Shown here one piece after another: positions 6,599 to 15,256 of a stretch of 33,465 nt of DNA. Where the stretch lies: assembly GCA_944323495.1 (NCBI GenBank), contig CALUSZ010000084.1:1-33465 (forward strand), read 5' to 3'. Within the stretch, counting starts at the first letter, position 1; each line of letters opens with the position of its first letter. Under the pieces are notes generated by a model that saw nothing but the letters and a program-made list of their open reading frames with translations, was not told the DNA's origin and did not search any database. The stretch comes from Candidatus Gastranaerophilales bacterium (lineage in GTDB: Bacteria > Cyanobacteriota > Vampirovibrionia > Gastranaerophilales > Gastranaerophilaceae). The translations under genes were made by a program, and so were the position numbers.

Positions 6599-8248
6599 CT
6601 ACCCACTCGGGATAGTAATACAGAATTCGCTGCCCTTATTTAATTTTGTTTTTACTTCAATTTTTCCGTTATGTTTTTCAATAATTTTTTGTGATATTGC
6701 AAGCCCCAAGCCTGTTCCGACTCCGGAGCCTTTGGTTGTATATCCGGCAAAAAATATTTTATCCGGCTCTTTTATTCCGCACCCGTTGTCTTTAATTTTT
6801 ACTATTAGGTTGTTATTTTTGTAGTTTGTGTCAATAGATATTTTTCCCTCGCCTTTTATTGCGTGCGCAGCATTTACAAGTATATTCATAAACACCTGAT
6901 TAAGCATATTCGGGTAGCATTTTACAGGCGGAAGTTTGCCGTAATTTTTTATTATCTCTATGCGGTTTTTTGTCTCATGACGGATTAAGTCCAGAGTCAA
7001 ATCAATCTCTTTATTAATATCAGCTTCTTGAAGCTCTGCCTCATCAAGCCGCACAAATTTCCTCAATGAAACAACAAGCCTGTTAATTCTTGCAATTGCT
7101 TCTGTATCAATCTCATTGACTTCTTTCAATAAATCCGTAGTTTCACCTTCCGGCATCAGCGTAATAAGTTTTTTAGTTATTTCGTTATTGGATTTTATAG
7201 ATGCTACCGGCGTATTAATCTCATGTGCTACACCCGCTACAAGCTGACCGAGAGAAGCCATTTTTTCTGAATTAATAAGTTTTAATTGTGTATCTTTTAA
7301 TTCTTCGAGAGCCTTTGTCAAATCCTTAACCATTTGAGCGTTTTTCTTGTATAAATCCGCCTGAACGATTGCATTCCCTAATTGTGAAGAAACGCCGTCC
7401 AGTACCTCAAGAGTATCGTCAAGTTTTGTTTTTTGTTTGGTAGAAAGTACAATTATACCTAACAGATTATTCAAATGGAATATCGGAAGTATAACCCTCT
7501 GAACAATTTCTCTGAAAGGTTTAGCTTCCTTGTACTCTTTTATACAGGTAAAACAGGATACTTTACCTTGTTTTATTAATATATTTATATCATTATCAAA
7601 CGAAATTTCTTTTTTATTGTCGCACCTCTCAAACGTTTCCTGAATAACAAACTTGTCATTCTCACAGTAAGAAGCATAATAAGCCCTAAATGCGCCGAAC
7701 ATTTGTGCTAACTCTTTCAATGCAGAATTCAGGATTACAGACTTATCAATCGACTCTCGTATGATATTAGATATATTATTAAGAAGCAAAAGTTTCATTG
7801 CCTGAGATTGCGCCTGAAGTTTAATTTTTGCCATATTTTTGTTTTCGTTTTCAAGAAGGCTGATTTTTTTCTGAAAATTTTGGTTTCTTAAAACCGCACC
7901 CTCAAGGTTAACCTTCGCGGTTACGTCGGTAAAAACAATAATAGTATAATTACCTTTCTTAACAGCGTTCAAATCGTAGTAAAAATATTCATTATTTGAG
8001 CCCTGATAAGAAACATGGGCTGAAAAATCTTCTTTCGATGCAATAGCCTGCGCTATTGGTGAATGCACAATTACATTGTTGCTTACAAGCGCGCAAACAT
8101 CATAATTAAGTTTATGCGAGAATTTTTTAATATTTTCAAAATCAGAAAAAATCCTCTTAAATACGTAATTCCTGAAAACAGGTTCGGAATTATTGTTCAA
8201 GACGATTACCGCACTATTGAATTTATTAAATAAATCAAACTTCCCCAT
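6599..8248 (-). CDS. Soluble sensor histidine kinase with PAS-like and GAF domains
   Basis: The product is 549 residues without membrane segments. An N-terminal PAS-like region (about 10-115) is followed by a coiled linker (120-155), a GAF domain (about 160-300), a second helical linker, a HisKA domain with phosphoacceptor H342 (VAGVAHEINTP) and a HATPase domain. The HATPase shows the N-box (QVFMNILVNAAHA, 451-463), G1 (DNGCGI, from 487), F-box (FFAGYTTK) and G2 (GTGLGLAIS, from 511). It would autophosphorylate and pass phosphate to a response regulator, none of which is nearby. The GAF domain carries a CxxC (C232, C235), a possible redox or metal site. There is no Shine-Dalgarno site; a TATAAT lies seven bases upstream of the start. 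Confidence 0.93.
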   Translation of the reverse strand: MGKFDLFNKFNSAVIVLNNNSEPVFRNYVFKRIFSDFENIKKFSHKLNYDVCALVSNNVIVHSPIAQAIASKEDFSAHVSYQGSNNEYFYYDLNAVKKGNYTIIVFTDVTAKVNLEGAVLRNQNFQKKISLLENENKNMAKIKLQAQSQAMKLLLLNNISNIIRESIDKSVILNSALKELAQMFGAFRAYYASYCENDKFVIQETFERCDNKKEISFDNDINILIKQGKVSCFTCIKEYKEAKPFREIVQRVILPIFHLNNLLGIIVLSTKQKTKLDDTLEVLDGVSSQLGNAIVQADLYKKNAQMVKDLTKALEELKDTQLKLINSEKMASLGQLVAGVAHEINTPVASIKSNNEITKKLITLMPEGETTDLLKEVNEIDTEAIARINRLVVSLRKFVRLDEAELQEADINKEIDLTLDLIRHETKNRIEIIKNYGKLPPVKCYPNMLNQVFMNILVNAAHAIKGEGKISIDTNYKNNNLIVKIKDNGCGIKEPDKIFFAGYTTKGSGVGTGLGLAISQKIIEKHNGKIEVKTKLNKGSEFCITIPSG

Positions 8249-8254
8249 AAAAAC

Positions 8255-8260
8255 ATTATA
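8255..8260 (-). promoter_or_regulatory. -10 box immediately upstream of the kinase start (probable leaderless transcript)
   Basis: A perfect TATAAT on the minus strand ends seven bases before the ATG at 8248. Transcription would then begin at or within a base or two of the start codon. No Shine-Dalgarno site is present. The -35 match is poor. The box lies in a palindrome (ATTATATAAT). Confidence 0.5.
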
Positions 8261-8300
8261 TAATCATCAGAAGAAAAATGCTAATAAGTTTAGTTTGTCT

Positions 8301-8329
8301 TTGGCAAAAATAAAAAATCCTGTTATAAT
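8301..8329 (+). promoter_or_regulatory. Sigma-70-type promoter of the fliLMN operon
   Basis: TTGGCA (8301-8306), a 17-base spacer and TATAAT (8324-8329) give a near-consensus promoter. The predicted start is near 8336, leaving about 90 bases of leader before fliL. Two further TATAAT boxes occur in that leader (8360-8365 and 8392-8397) without good -35 partners. Confidence 0.75.
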
Positions 8330-8426
8330 AGAGTTGCACAGAGATTAAATAATACATCATATAATGGTGGTAATTATAGAGAAAGAGTTGGTATAATAAT
8401 ACTGTGTAGCATGAATGGAGAAAAGT

Positions 8427-9029
8427 ATGGCTGATAATGAAAAGCAAGGCGATGGCAGATCACAAGAAATAACCAAGTTTTTAATAATGACTCTTGCATC
8501 AATTGTAATAATGTTTATTGTATTTGCGGGTGTTAATTATATTATAATGGAAAATCTTATAAGCCAAAAAATAAGTACGCTTAATTTATCGCAGGAAGAA
8601 CTTGCCGAGGGAGAAGGCGAATCAGATGAAATCCAAAAGGGAATAATAGTTGACTTAGGTGATTTTATTTTGAACCTTTGCGATGAGAACCAGAAAAAGT
8701 ATTTGAAGGTAAATGTTGCTTTAGAAGTTACGAAAAAAGATACTGATTTTCCGGAAGTAACCGAAGAAAAAAGCGGCGGCCATGGCGGACATGGTGCTGC
8801 ACCGGCTCCTGCTGATCCGATGGAAGCTATACAAAAAGAGATGAATCAATATAAGCCTGCAATAAGAGATGCAGTTATCACTAATCTTTCAAGCAAAACA
8901 TCTACCGAACTTGCAACTGCAGCCGGAAAAGAGCTTGCTAAAGAACAGATTACGAATGATGTAAACGCGATATTAGGCGGAGAAAGAGAAGTATTAAGGG
9001 TAAGTTTCGGACAATTTATTATTCAATAG
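8427..9029 (+). CDS. fliL: Flagellar basal-body-associated protein FliL
   Basis: The product is 200 residues. I place the start at ATG 8427, not the in-frame ATG at 8415, because GGAG lies six bases before 8427 and nothing suitable precedes 8415. A single transmembrane helix at about 17-40 follows a short cytoplasmic tail. The periplasmic part has the FliL pattern (IVDLGDFILNL, then LKVNVALEV) and ends LRVSFGQFIIQ. FliL sits beside the stator at the motor and supports torque. A Gly/His/Ala/Pro-rich segment (116-131, with GGHGGHG) interrupts the domain and may be a flexible or metal-binding loop. It is first in an operon with fliM and fliN. Confidence 0.88.
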   Translation: MADNEKQGDGRSQEITKFLIMTLASIVIMFIVFAGVNYIIMENLISQKISTLNLSQEELAEGEGESDEIQKGIIVDLGDFILNLCDENQKKYLKVNVALEVTKKDTDFPEVTEEKSGGHGGHGAAPAPADPMEAIQKEMNQYKPAIRDAVITNLSSKTSTELATAAGKELAKEQITNDVNAILGGEREVLRVSFGQFIIQ

Positions 9030-9036
9030 GGGATAA

Positions 9037-10017
9037 ATGACAGAAGCTAAGAATGAAAATTTAATAGATATATATGATATTGATGATGAATTTTCGGATT
9101 CGGAACATAAGAGCTATAAGCTCTATAACTTCAGGCGTCCGGATAAATTCTCTAAAGATAACCTGCGTGCCTTAAGAGATATCCATAGAGAATTTTCAAA
9201 AGCAATTTCTCTGGTACTAAGCGGTTATCTTCGTATGCGTGTTGAAATAGAAATCGTATCTGTTGACCAGCTGACGTATGAAGAATTTGTACGTTCAATG
9301 CCTTCTCCAATAAGCGTTGGCGTTTTTGAATTTGAACCGCTTTCAGGGCAGATTCTTCTTGGTATAAGTTTTGAAGTTATATCCTGTATTGTAAACAGAA
9401 TGCTTGGCGGTGTCGGCTCAATTGATACGCAGACAAGAGAGCTTACAGATATTGAAAAAGCTCTTGCAAAAAAAGTTATTAATATAATTATTAAACAGCT
9501 TGAAGATTCATGGAATGCAATTATACCAGTATCCGGAAAATTCATAAGTCTTGATGATAATTACCAGTCAATTCAGGTCGCAACAGCAGGTGAAATTGTT
9601 GCTTTGCTGACTTTTGAAGTCCAGATACAGGGTAAACATTTCGGGCTTTTCAGTATATGCTTCCCGTATCCGGTATTAGAAACAGTTCTCGGACACTTGA
9701 GCACACAGCACATTTTCCAGACAAAAGGTCTTGTTGCCTCAAACGATGAGAGAATGAAAATGATCTCTAAAATTAATACATCAAATGTTGACGTGCGTGT
9801 GCAGTTTGGTCAGTGCAGCATAACATTAGATGACTTCCTCCAGCTGTCAGAGGGAGATATTTTAAAGCTGGAAAACAGGGTTCAAGATGATTTGATTGTC
9901 AAAATTAACGGAGAAAAGAAATTCTTTGCACGTCCGGGAACATTAAAAGACAAAATTTGTGTTAAAATAACAGATGTATATGATGAGATGCATGAGTTAC
10001 TAAGAAATTATTTTTAG
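9037..10017 (+). CDS. fliM: Flagellar motor switch protein FliM
   Basis: The product is 326 residues, a normal length. It contains the conserved YNFRRPDKFSKDNLR segment (30-44), the central CheC-like domain with the GGVG loop (124-127) and a C-terminal SpoA domain (about 245-325). FliM joins FliG and FliN in the cytoplasmic C-ring and receives CheY-P. The usual N-terminal CheY-P-binding motif of the type Q-x-E-I-D-A-L-L is not recognisable; the N-terminus instead reads ENLIDIYDIDDEF. AGGGGA is a good Shine-Dalgarno site seven bases behind fliL. Confidence 0.93.
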   Translation: MTEAKNENLIDIYDIDDEFSDSEHKSYKLYNFRRPDKFSKDNLRALRDIHREFSKAISLVLSGYLRMRVEIEIVSVDQLTYEEFVRSMPSPISVGVFEFEPLSGQILLGISFEVISCIVNRMLGGVGSIDTQTRELTDIEKALAKKVINIIIKQLEDSWNAIIPVSGKFISLDDNYQSIQVATAGEIVALLTFEVQIQGKHFGLFSICFPYPVLETVLGHLSTQHIFQTKGLVASNDERMKMISKINTSNVDVRVQFGQCSITLDDFLQLSEGDILKLENRVQDDLIVKINGEKKFFARPGTLKDKICVKITDVYDEMHELLRNYF

Positions 10018-10030
10018 AGAGGTTGCTTAA

Positions 10031-10507
10031 ATGCCAGATGATGACGATATAAAAGATATAGATAATAATCAAAACGATGTACCGGAAGCAGATGACACTC
10101 CATTTCCTGAGTTTGAACCGGAAGAGAGCGCTGAAACACCGGAAGAAGAGGATAAGACTGTCACCGTTCAGCCGGTTCAGTTTGCTTCTTTTGAAGATTT
10201 AGATCAGGTTCAGGGACCGCCGAATCAGAATTTAAACATACTTCTTGATGTTAAATTACAGCTTACGGTTGAACTTGGAAAAACAGAACTTCCGATAAAA
10301 AAAGTTTTGGAATTAACTAAAGGGTCTATTGTTACCTTAAACAAAGCAGCCGGCGAGCCTGTTGAATTATACGCAAACGGGAAATTAATCGCATACGGTG
10401 AAGTTGTTGTAATAGAAGATAATTTCGGTTTAAGAATAACTCATATCACGGATCCTGCAAGAAGATTGAACACCCTAAATTCAAATACACCAAAAGACGA
10501 AACATAG
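10031..10507 (+). CDS. fliN: Flagellar motor switch protein FliN
   Basis: The product is 158 residues. A very acidic, disordered N-terminus (1-65) precedes the SpoA domain (about 68-140), with the family signatures LLDVKLQLTVELGKTELP and YGEVVVIEDNFGLRIT. It forms the lower part of the C-ring and connects to the export apparatus. GAGAGG upstream supports the start. It follows fliM by 13 bases and ends the operon; a terminator lies 40 bases downstream. Confidence 0.93.
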   Translation: MPDDDDIKDIDNNQNDVPEADDTPFPEFEPEESAETPEEEDKTVTVQPVQFASFEDLDQVQGPPNQNLNILLDVKLQLTVELGKTELPIKKVLELTKGSIVTLNKAAGEPVELYANGKLIAYGEVVVIEDNFGLRITHITDPARRLNTLNSNTPKDET

Positions 10508-10546
10508 GAGTGAATCTTGACTTGATATTATATTTAAAGTATCTTG

Positions 10547-10571
10547 AAAGTGTACGTATGTACACTTTTTT
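10547..10571 (+). terminator. Terminator of the fliLMN operon
   Basis: AAAGTGTAC (10547-10555) pairs with GTACACTTT (10560-10568) around a GTAT loop and runs into six T bases. Confidence 0.88.
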
Positions 10572-10600
10572 GATATCAGAATAAATTTAGGGAAGAGAAC

Positions 10601-11686
10601 ATGGATTTTACTACACTAACTATCGACGTTTTAAAAATGCTATCCTTTGCGGGAAGCTATGGAATAGGTATTATTTTATTGACTGTAATTATAAGATTGG
10701 CAATGTGGCCGTTAGGGTTATCCCAGCAGCGTTCAATGCGCACAATGCAGATGCTTCAGCCAAAGATGAAAGCAATTCAGGAAAGATACAAAAGTAATCC
10801 GCAGGTGATGCAGCAAAAGATGATGGAATTCTATAAGGAGCATAAGTTTAATCCTATGGCAGGCTGCTTTCCGCTTCTTATCCAGATGCCGATATTTATC
10901 TTGCTTTATTCATCATTAATGAGTCCGCAGTTTATTCAAATGGCAGGAGACTCTCAGTTCTTGTTTATCAACAGGCTTGATGCAACTCTCAAGACTTCTG
11001 CAGGAGTTTCAAATAACGGAACATTCGGCTTATCAAAATATGATTCATTTATGACTGGAAAAACAGCAACTGTTTATCTGAAAGGTGTTGATGAACCTTT
11101 AGAGAATGTAAAAATAGAAAAACCTAATAAGGCAGTTGAAGTACAGGGCGAATTGAAACCCGGAGAACCTGCAGATTTTAAAGTAAGCTTAGACAGCTTG
11201 AATTTGAAATTCAGCCAGCTTGATCAAATTGAAAAAGCTGACATTGATGTTACTGATATTCAGACAAAAGAATCTGAAAAGATGACTTTTGTAAGAAAAG
11301 ACGGAATATTAATCAGCACAATCCCGACAAAAGAAGTTAAAACTTCTTTCCATTATGATGTACTTCTTTTAATAATTTTATTTGCTATCACAATGGTATT
11401 CTCTCAAAAAGCAATGATGGCTATGAACAAAAATATTCAGCAGGACGAGGCTCAAAAGGCTATGCAAAAATCTATGAATACGTTTATGCCAATAATGCTT
11501 ACATTTACGTTTGTGATTATTCCTATACCGGCCGGTGTTCTTCTATACCTTATTTCAAGTAATATATTCCAGGTCGTTCAGACCGTAATAATTAATAAAC
11601 AGCTTGAAAGAGAAGATGCAAAAAAAGAGTCAAAAGTAGATGATATTGATTTAGCTAACGCTAAACAAATTAAAGAAAAGGGGTAA
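10601..11686 (+). CDS. yidC: Membrane protein insertase YidC (cyanobacterial-type Oxa1 family)
   Basis: The product is 361 residues. Membrane segment 1 (about 20-41) carries the conserved hydrophilic-groove arginine R32 (VIIRLAMWPL). The cytoplasmic coiled hairpin (45-85) and segment 2 (MAGCFPLLIQMPIFILLY, 86-103) follow. The last segments lie at 252-269 and about 296-331, including IPIPAGVLLYL. About 120 soluble residues (130-250) lie between segments 2 and 3, an arrangement I associate with cyanobacterial YidC rather than the short Gram-positive form; the large N-terminal domain of proteobacterial YidC is absent. It inserts inner-membrane proteins with or without SecYEG. It heads a unit with queA and serS. 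Confidence 0.93.
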   Translation: MDFTTLTIDVLKMLSFAGSYGIGIILLTVIIRLAMWPLGLSQQRSMRTMQMLQPKMKAIQERYKSNPQVMQQKMMEFYKEHKFNPMAGCFPLLIQMPIFILLYSSLMSPQFIQMAGDSQFLFINRLDATLKTSAGVSNNGTFGLSKYDSFMTGKTATVYLKGVDEPLENVKIEKPNKAVEVQGELKPGEPADFKVSLDSLNLKFSQLDQIEKADIDVTDIQTKESEKMTFVRKDGILISTIPTKEVKTSFHYDVLLLIILFAITMVFSQKAMMAMNKNIQQDEAQKAMQKSMNTFMPIMLTFTFVIIPIPAGVLLYLISSNIFQVVQTVIINKQLEREDAKKESKVDDIDLANAKQIKEKG

Positions 11687-11706
11687 CAGGGTAAGGAAGG
11701 ATAAAA

Positions 11707-12750
11707 GTGTTATTATCAGAATTTGATTACGAATTACCGGAAGGATTAATCGCACAGCGCCCGAGCGATAAGCGCGAAAATTCGCGCATGATGGTTCTTT
11801 ATCCTGATAACCGCAAAATTGAACATAAACATTTTTATGACATTGTTGATTTATTAGACGAAAACCATATTTTAATTTTAAATGATACAAAAGTTATTCC
11901 GGCAAGGCTTTACGGGTATAAGGATACCGGAGCAAAAATCGAAGTTTTCCTCTTAAAAGAAAGAGAAAATAAAGTTTGGGAAGTTCTAATTAAACCTTCC
12001 AAAAGAGTTCGTACAGGAACTGTGATAACTATATCTGATGAATTATCCTGCACTGTAAAAATGCCTCTTCCTGATGACGGCAAGTGGCTTGTTCAAATGA
12101 GTTATGAGGGGGATATTTTTGAGATTCTGCATAGAGTCGGAAATATTCCGCTTCCTCCTTATATCGAGCGAAAAATGACAAATGAAGAGTTAAAGAAGCT
12201 GGATTTTGAGAGATATCAAACTGTTTATGCAAAAGAAGAAGGTTCTGTTGCTGCACCTACAGCCGGACTTCATTTCACACAGGAAATTTTGGAAAAACTA
12301 AAAAATAAAGGCGTCCAGATAGGATATGTAACATTAAATGTTGGTATTGGAACTTTTAGACACGTAAAATGCGACAATATTCTCGATCACCGTATGGATT
12401 CAGAAACCTTTGAAATCAAACAAGAAACAGCCGATTTAATCAATAAGGCAAAAAAAGAAGGTAAAAAACTTGTAGCAGTTGGTACAACAACTGTAAGGAC
12501 TCTGGAGAGCGCATACAAAATGTTTGGTGAAATCCAAGCTTGCCGCGGCGCATCAGAATTATTTATCTACCCCCCGTATGAATTTAAAGTTGTTGATAAA
12601 TTAATAACAAATTTTCACCTTCCAAAATCAACACTTTTAATGTTGGTAAGCGCTTTAGCCGGAAAAGATTTTATTTTTGAAGCGTATAATGAAGCAATCA
12701 AAGAGAAATACCGCTTCTACAGCTATGGCGACTGTATGTTTATAAATTAA
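11707..12750 (+). CDS. queA: S-adenosylmethionine:tRNA ribosyltransferase-isomerase QueA
   Basis: The product is 347 residues, a full-length family member. It transfers and isomerises the ribosyl group of SAM onto preQ1 in tRNA to give epoxyqueuosine. Recognisable segments are SEFDYELPEGLIAQRP near the start, LNDTKVIPARLYG, SVAAPTAGLHFT, VGIGTFRHV, VGTTTVRTLES and ITNFHLPKSTLLMLVSA. The start is GTG with AAGGAAGG upstream, 20 bases behind yidC. No other queuosine gene is in the window. Confidence 0.96.
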   Translation: MLLSEFDYELPEGLIAQRPSDKRENSRMMVLYPDNRKIEHKHFYDIVDLLDENHILILNDTKVIPARLYGYKDTGAKIEVFLLKERENKVWEVLIKPSKRVRTGTVITISDELSCTVKMPLPDDGKWLVQMSYEGDIFEILHRVGNIPLPPYIERKMTNEELKKLDFERYQTVYAKEEGSVAAPTAGLHFTQEILEKLKNKGVQIGYVTLNVGIGTFRHVKCDNILDHRMDSETFEIKQETADLINKAKKEGKKLVAVGTTTVRTLESAYKMFGEIQACRGASELFIYPPYEFKVVDKLITNFHLPKSTLLMLVSALAGKDFIFEAYNEAIKEKYRFYSYGDCMFIN

Positions 12751-12768
12751 GAATGTGAGGAATATAAA

Positions 12769-14031
12769 ATGTTAGACATTAAACTGATTAGAGAAAATCC
12801 AGAAAAGATTAATGAACTTTTAAAAAGAAGAAATCCGGAATTATCAATTGATACTATAATAGCGATTGATGCGGACAGAAGAAAGGTTCAGGCGCAAGCT
12901 GATGAACTTAGAGCCAAAAGAAAATCCGAATCACAAAAAATCGGTATGCTAAAGAAAAACGGCGAAAACACAGACGCTATTCAGGAAGAAGTTAGAAAGC
13001 TCGGCGATGAGATAAAAGCACTTGAAGAAAAGCAGGTGGATTTGGATAATATTCAAAGGGATATGCTCTTGAGAACTCCGAATATTCCGGACGAAACAAC
13101 TCCAATCGGAGAGTCAGAAGACGATAATGTTCCGGTTAAATTCTGGGGTAAACCTACTGAATTTTCATTTACCCCCAAAGCACACTGGGATTTATGCGAA
13201 GAAAAAGGAATTGTAGATTTTGAGCGCGGAGTAAAAATTTCTCAATCCAGATTTACGCTCTACAGAGGTAAAGGCGCAAGGCTGGAACGTGCAATTATCC
13301 AGTTCTTCTTAGATTTACATACAGAAGAGCACGGATATGAAGAAATCCTTCCGCCTTTTATGGCAAATGCCGCTACAATGACAGGAACAGGCCAGCTGCC
13401 TAAATTCGCAGAAGATATGTACAAATGTGTTGATGAGGATTTATATTTAATTCCAACAGCAGAAGTTCCTGTAACAAATATTTATTCAGGAGAAATTTTA
13501 TCAGAGGATGACCTTCCTAAATATATGACAGCTTATACTCCATGCTTTAGACGTGAAGCAGGTTCAGCCGGAAAAGATACAAGAGGGTTGATTAGAGTCC
13601 ACCAGTTTAACAAAGTAGAGATGGTAAAATTAACAACTCCGGAATCAAGTCCGGCAGAACACGAAAAATTAACACGTGATGCAGAAGTTTGCCTTGAAAG
13701 ACTAGGCCTTCCTTACAGAAAAGTTGCGCTCTGCACGGCCGATATCGGCTTCAGTGCAAACAAATGCTTTGACTTAGAAGTTTGGCTGCCTTCTTATAAT
13801 GACTACAAAGAGATTTCAAGCTGTTCAAACTACGGTGATTATCAGGCAAGAAGAGCAAATATGCGCTACCGTACAAAAGACGGACAGGTAAGGTTTGTTC
13901 ATACAATTAACGGCTCCGGGCTTGCTGTCGGAAGAACATTTGCTGCTATTATAGAAAACTTCCAGCAAGCAGACGGAACGGTTATTATTCCGGAAGTCTT
14001 AAGGAAATATACAGGATTTGATAGAATATAA
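12769..14031 (+). CDS. serS: Seryl-tRNA synthetase
   Basis: The product is 420 residues. An N-terminal antiparallel coiled-coil arm (about 30-105), which grips the long variable arm of tRNA-Ser, is followed by the class II catalytic core. Motif 2 is visible as [20 protein letters not shown], the serine-site phrase TAEVPVTN precedes it, and motif 3 is [16 protein letters not shown]. It charges tRNA-Ser and serves as the first step for tRNA-Sec where present. TGAGGA upstream gives the start. It closes the yidC-queA-serS unit before a strong terminator. Confidence 0.97.
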   Translation: MLDIKLIRENPEKINELLKRRNPELSIDTIIAIDADRRKVQAQADELRAKRKSESQKIGMLKKNGENTDAIQEEVRKLGDEIKALEEKQVDLDNIQRDMLLRTPNIPDETTPIGESEDDNVPVKFWGKPTEFSFTPKAHWDLCEEKGIVDFERGVKISQSRFTLYRGKGARLERAIIQFFLDLHTEEHGYEEILPPFMANAATMTGTGQLPKFAEDMYKCVDEDLYLIPTAEVPVTNIYSGEILSEDDLPKYMTAYTPCFRREAGSAGKDTRGLIRVHQFNKVEMVKLTTPESSPAEHEKLTRDAEVCLERLGLPYRKVALCTADIGFSANKCFDLEVWLPSYNDYKEISSCSNYGDYQARRANMRYRTKDGQVRFVHTINGSGLAVGRTFAAIIENFQQADGTVIIPEVLRKYTGFDRI

Positions 14032-14063
14032 AAAAATAGAGGTCATTGGACCTCTATTTTTTT
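14031..14063 (+). terminator. Terminator after serS
   Basis: A 14-bp stem (14031-14044 with 14049-14062, core TAGAGGTC/GACCTCTA) with loop ATTG ends in a run of seven T. The A-rich 5' arm makes it potentially bidirectional, so it could also end the minus-strand gene at 14106. Confidence 0.9.
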
Positions 14064-14105
14064 ATCTCAAATAATTTGTTAAAGCCAATATCCAATGCAT
14101 TCATT

Positions 14106-15179
14106 TTATTGTACAACTCTGCCGCCCATATCATAGTATACTTTTGTACCGTCAGGCTTTATTGTTTCAATTAAAACCTGGCCATTTTTAAAGATTTTCT
14201 TTGGTTTAGATTCGTGCGGTAAATCTGTTGTTATCTTATCAATCCCGACAGGGCCCGCTATTTCATTAATGGTTTCTATAAAATTCTTTTTCACAAGCCA
14301 ATTTTTAGGCATTTCAAAATTTTCAGCGTCAGCATATTCATTTAAAGAAACCGTATCCAAATCCATTATGACATCCATCGTCATATTTGTTGTTTCATCA
14401 TTTGCAAGATATCTGATATCATTTTCCCAGGCATTAAAATTAACCTCCAGTACGGAATTCAGTCTGGAAACTTTTGTAAAGACCTCTTGAGCGGCAGGAG
14501 ATAGTTCTGCTACCATTTGCTGATGTATAATTATTTCTCCCGGAGAAGAAATGCCGCGTTTTACCGGCGGGATTTTAGCAACATCTTTTAATTCTTCCGA
14601 GTATTGAGCCGCAAACTCATCATACGGCATACCTAAAATCTCTAAGGCCTGTTCTTCAAAAAGTGTTTTCTCCTTGTTTTCAACCCTTTCTCCATCAGGG
14701 TCTTTATACCAGTTCTGAACTTCATTTTCCGCTTTATTATATCTAGTCTGTATTTCCTGATATTTTTCAGTAAGTTTTTCAAAATCATATACAGGAAGCC
14801 TGTTCAGGAGTGCACCAAGACCTGTAATCTCGTTTTCTATAAGCATACTATCAAGATTATGTGACATTTCATAAAGCTCATTATTAGAATTTTCTGTTGT
14901 TTTCTGCGTAACCTCACTCTTTTCACTTCGTGAAAGTTTTTCTAAATAAGTATTTTTTATCTCATTCTCTTCAGAGACAGTTCTTTCAAACCCAAAAATC
15001 CTGTTTACATCAGCTCTATTTAACTCACCATTTTGCACCGCCTTATCAGCCTCAGCCATAAACAGCGAAATCTCTTTGTCATTATCAAGATAAATACCGT
15101 TGGAATTACCTGCATTTTTATCGGCAAATTTAGCCAGTTCCAGTAGTTTTCCGCTAAGCATACTTAAATCTATTTTCAT
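14106..15179 (-). CDS. Hypothetical protein with EF-hand-like N-terminus and YD-like C-terminal strand
   Basis: The product is 357 residues without a signal peptide. Residues 18-62 contain an acidic, Asn/Gly-rich loop (DKNAGNSNGIY) followed by NGELNRADVNRIFG, which looks like an imperfect EF-hand pair. The middle (about 105-160) is helical. The C-terminus, FKNGQVLIETIKPDGTKV, resembles a single YD-type beta repeat and is similar in style to the 448-residue protein at 3939-5285. Function is unknown; a lineage-specific protein family is my inference. GGGGA upstream supports the start. It lies behind recJ but is separated by 77 bases, so it may have its own promoter, which I could not identify. 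Confidence 0.75.
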   Translation of the reverse strand: MKIDLSMLSGKLLELAKFADKNAGNSNGIYLDNDKEISLFMAEADKAVQNGELNRADVNRIFGFERTVSEENEIKNTYLEKLSRSEKSEVTQKTTENSNNELYEMSHNLDSMLIENEITGLGALLNRLPVYDFEKLTEKYQEIQTRYNKAENEVQNWYKDPDGERVENKEKTLFEEQALEILGMPYDEFAAQYSEELKDVAKIPPVKRGISSPGEIIIHQQMVAELSPAAQEVFTKVSRLNSVLEVNFNAWENDIRYLANDETTNMTMDVIMDLDTVSLNEYADAENFEMPKNWLVKKNFIETINEIAGPVGIDKITTDLPHESKPKKIFKNGQVLIETIKPDGTKVYYDMGGRVVQ

Positions 15180-15256
15180 TCTAATATTCCCCGTAAATTA
15201 CTTATGTATTTATAAAGTAAATTTATGAGGAATAATTGCTAGCTTTTTATAATTTG

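Noticed and set aside
10517..10545. TTGACT-17-TATCTT as a yidC promoter
   Set aside because: Any transcript from it would run at once into the terminator at 10547-10571, so it is unlikely to drive yidC.
11651..12256. Minus-strand open frames across yidC, queA and similar ones opposite recJ, pcrA and the antiporter
   Set aside because: They are shadows of well-identified genes and have no ribosome sites or recognisable products.
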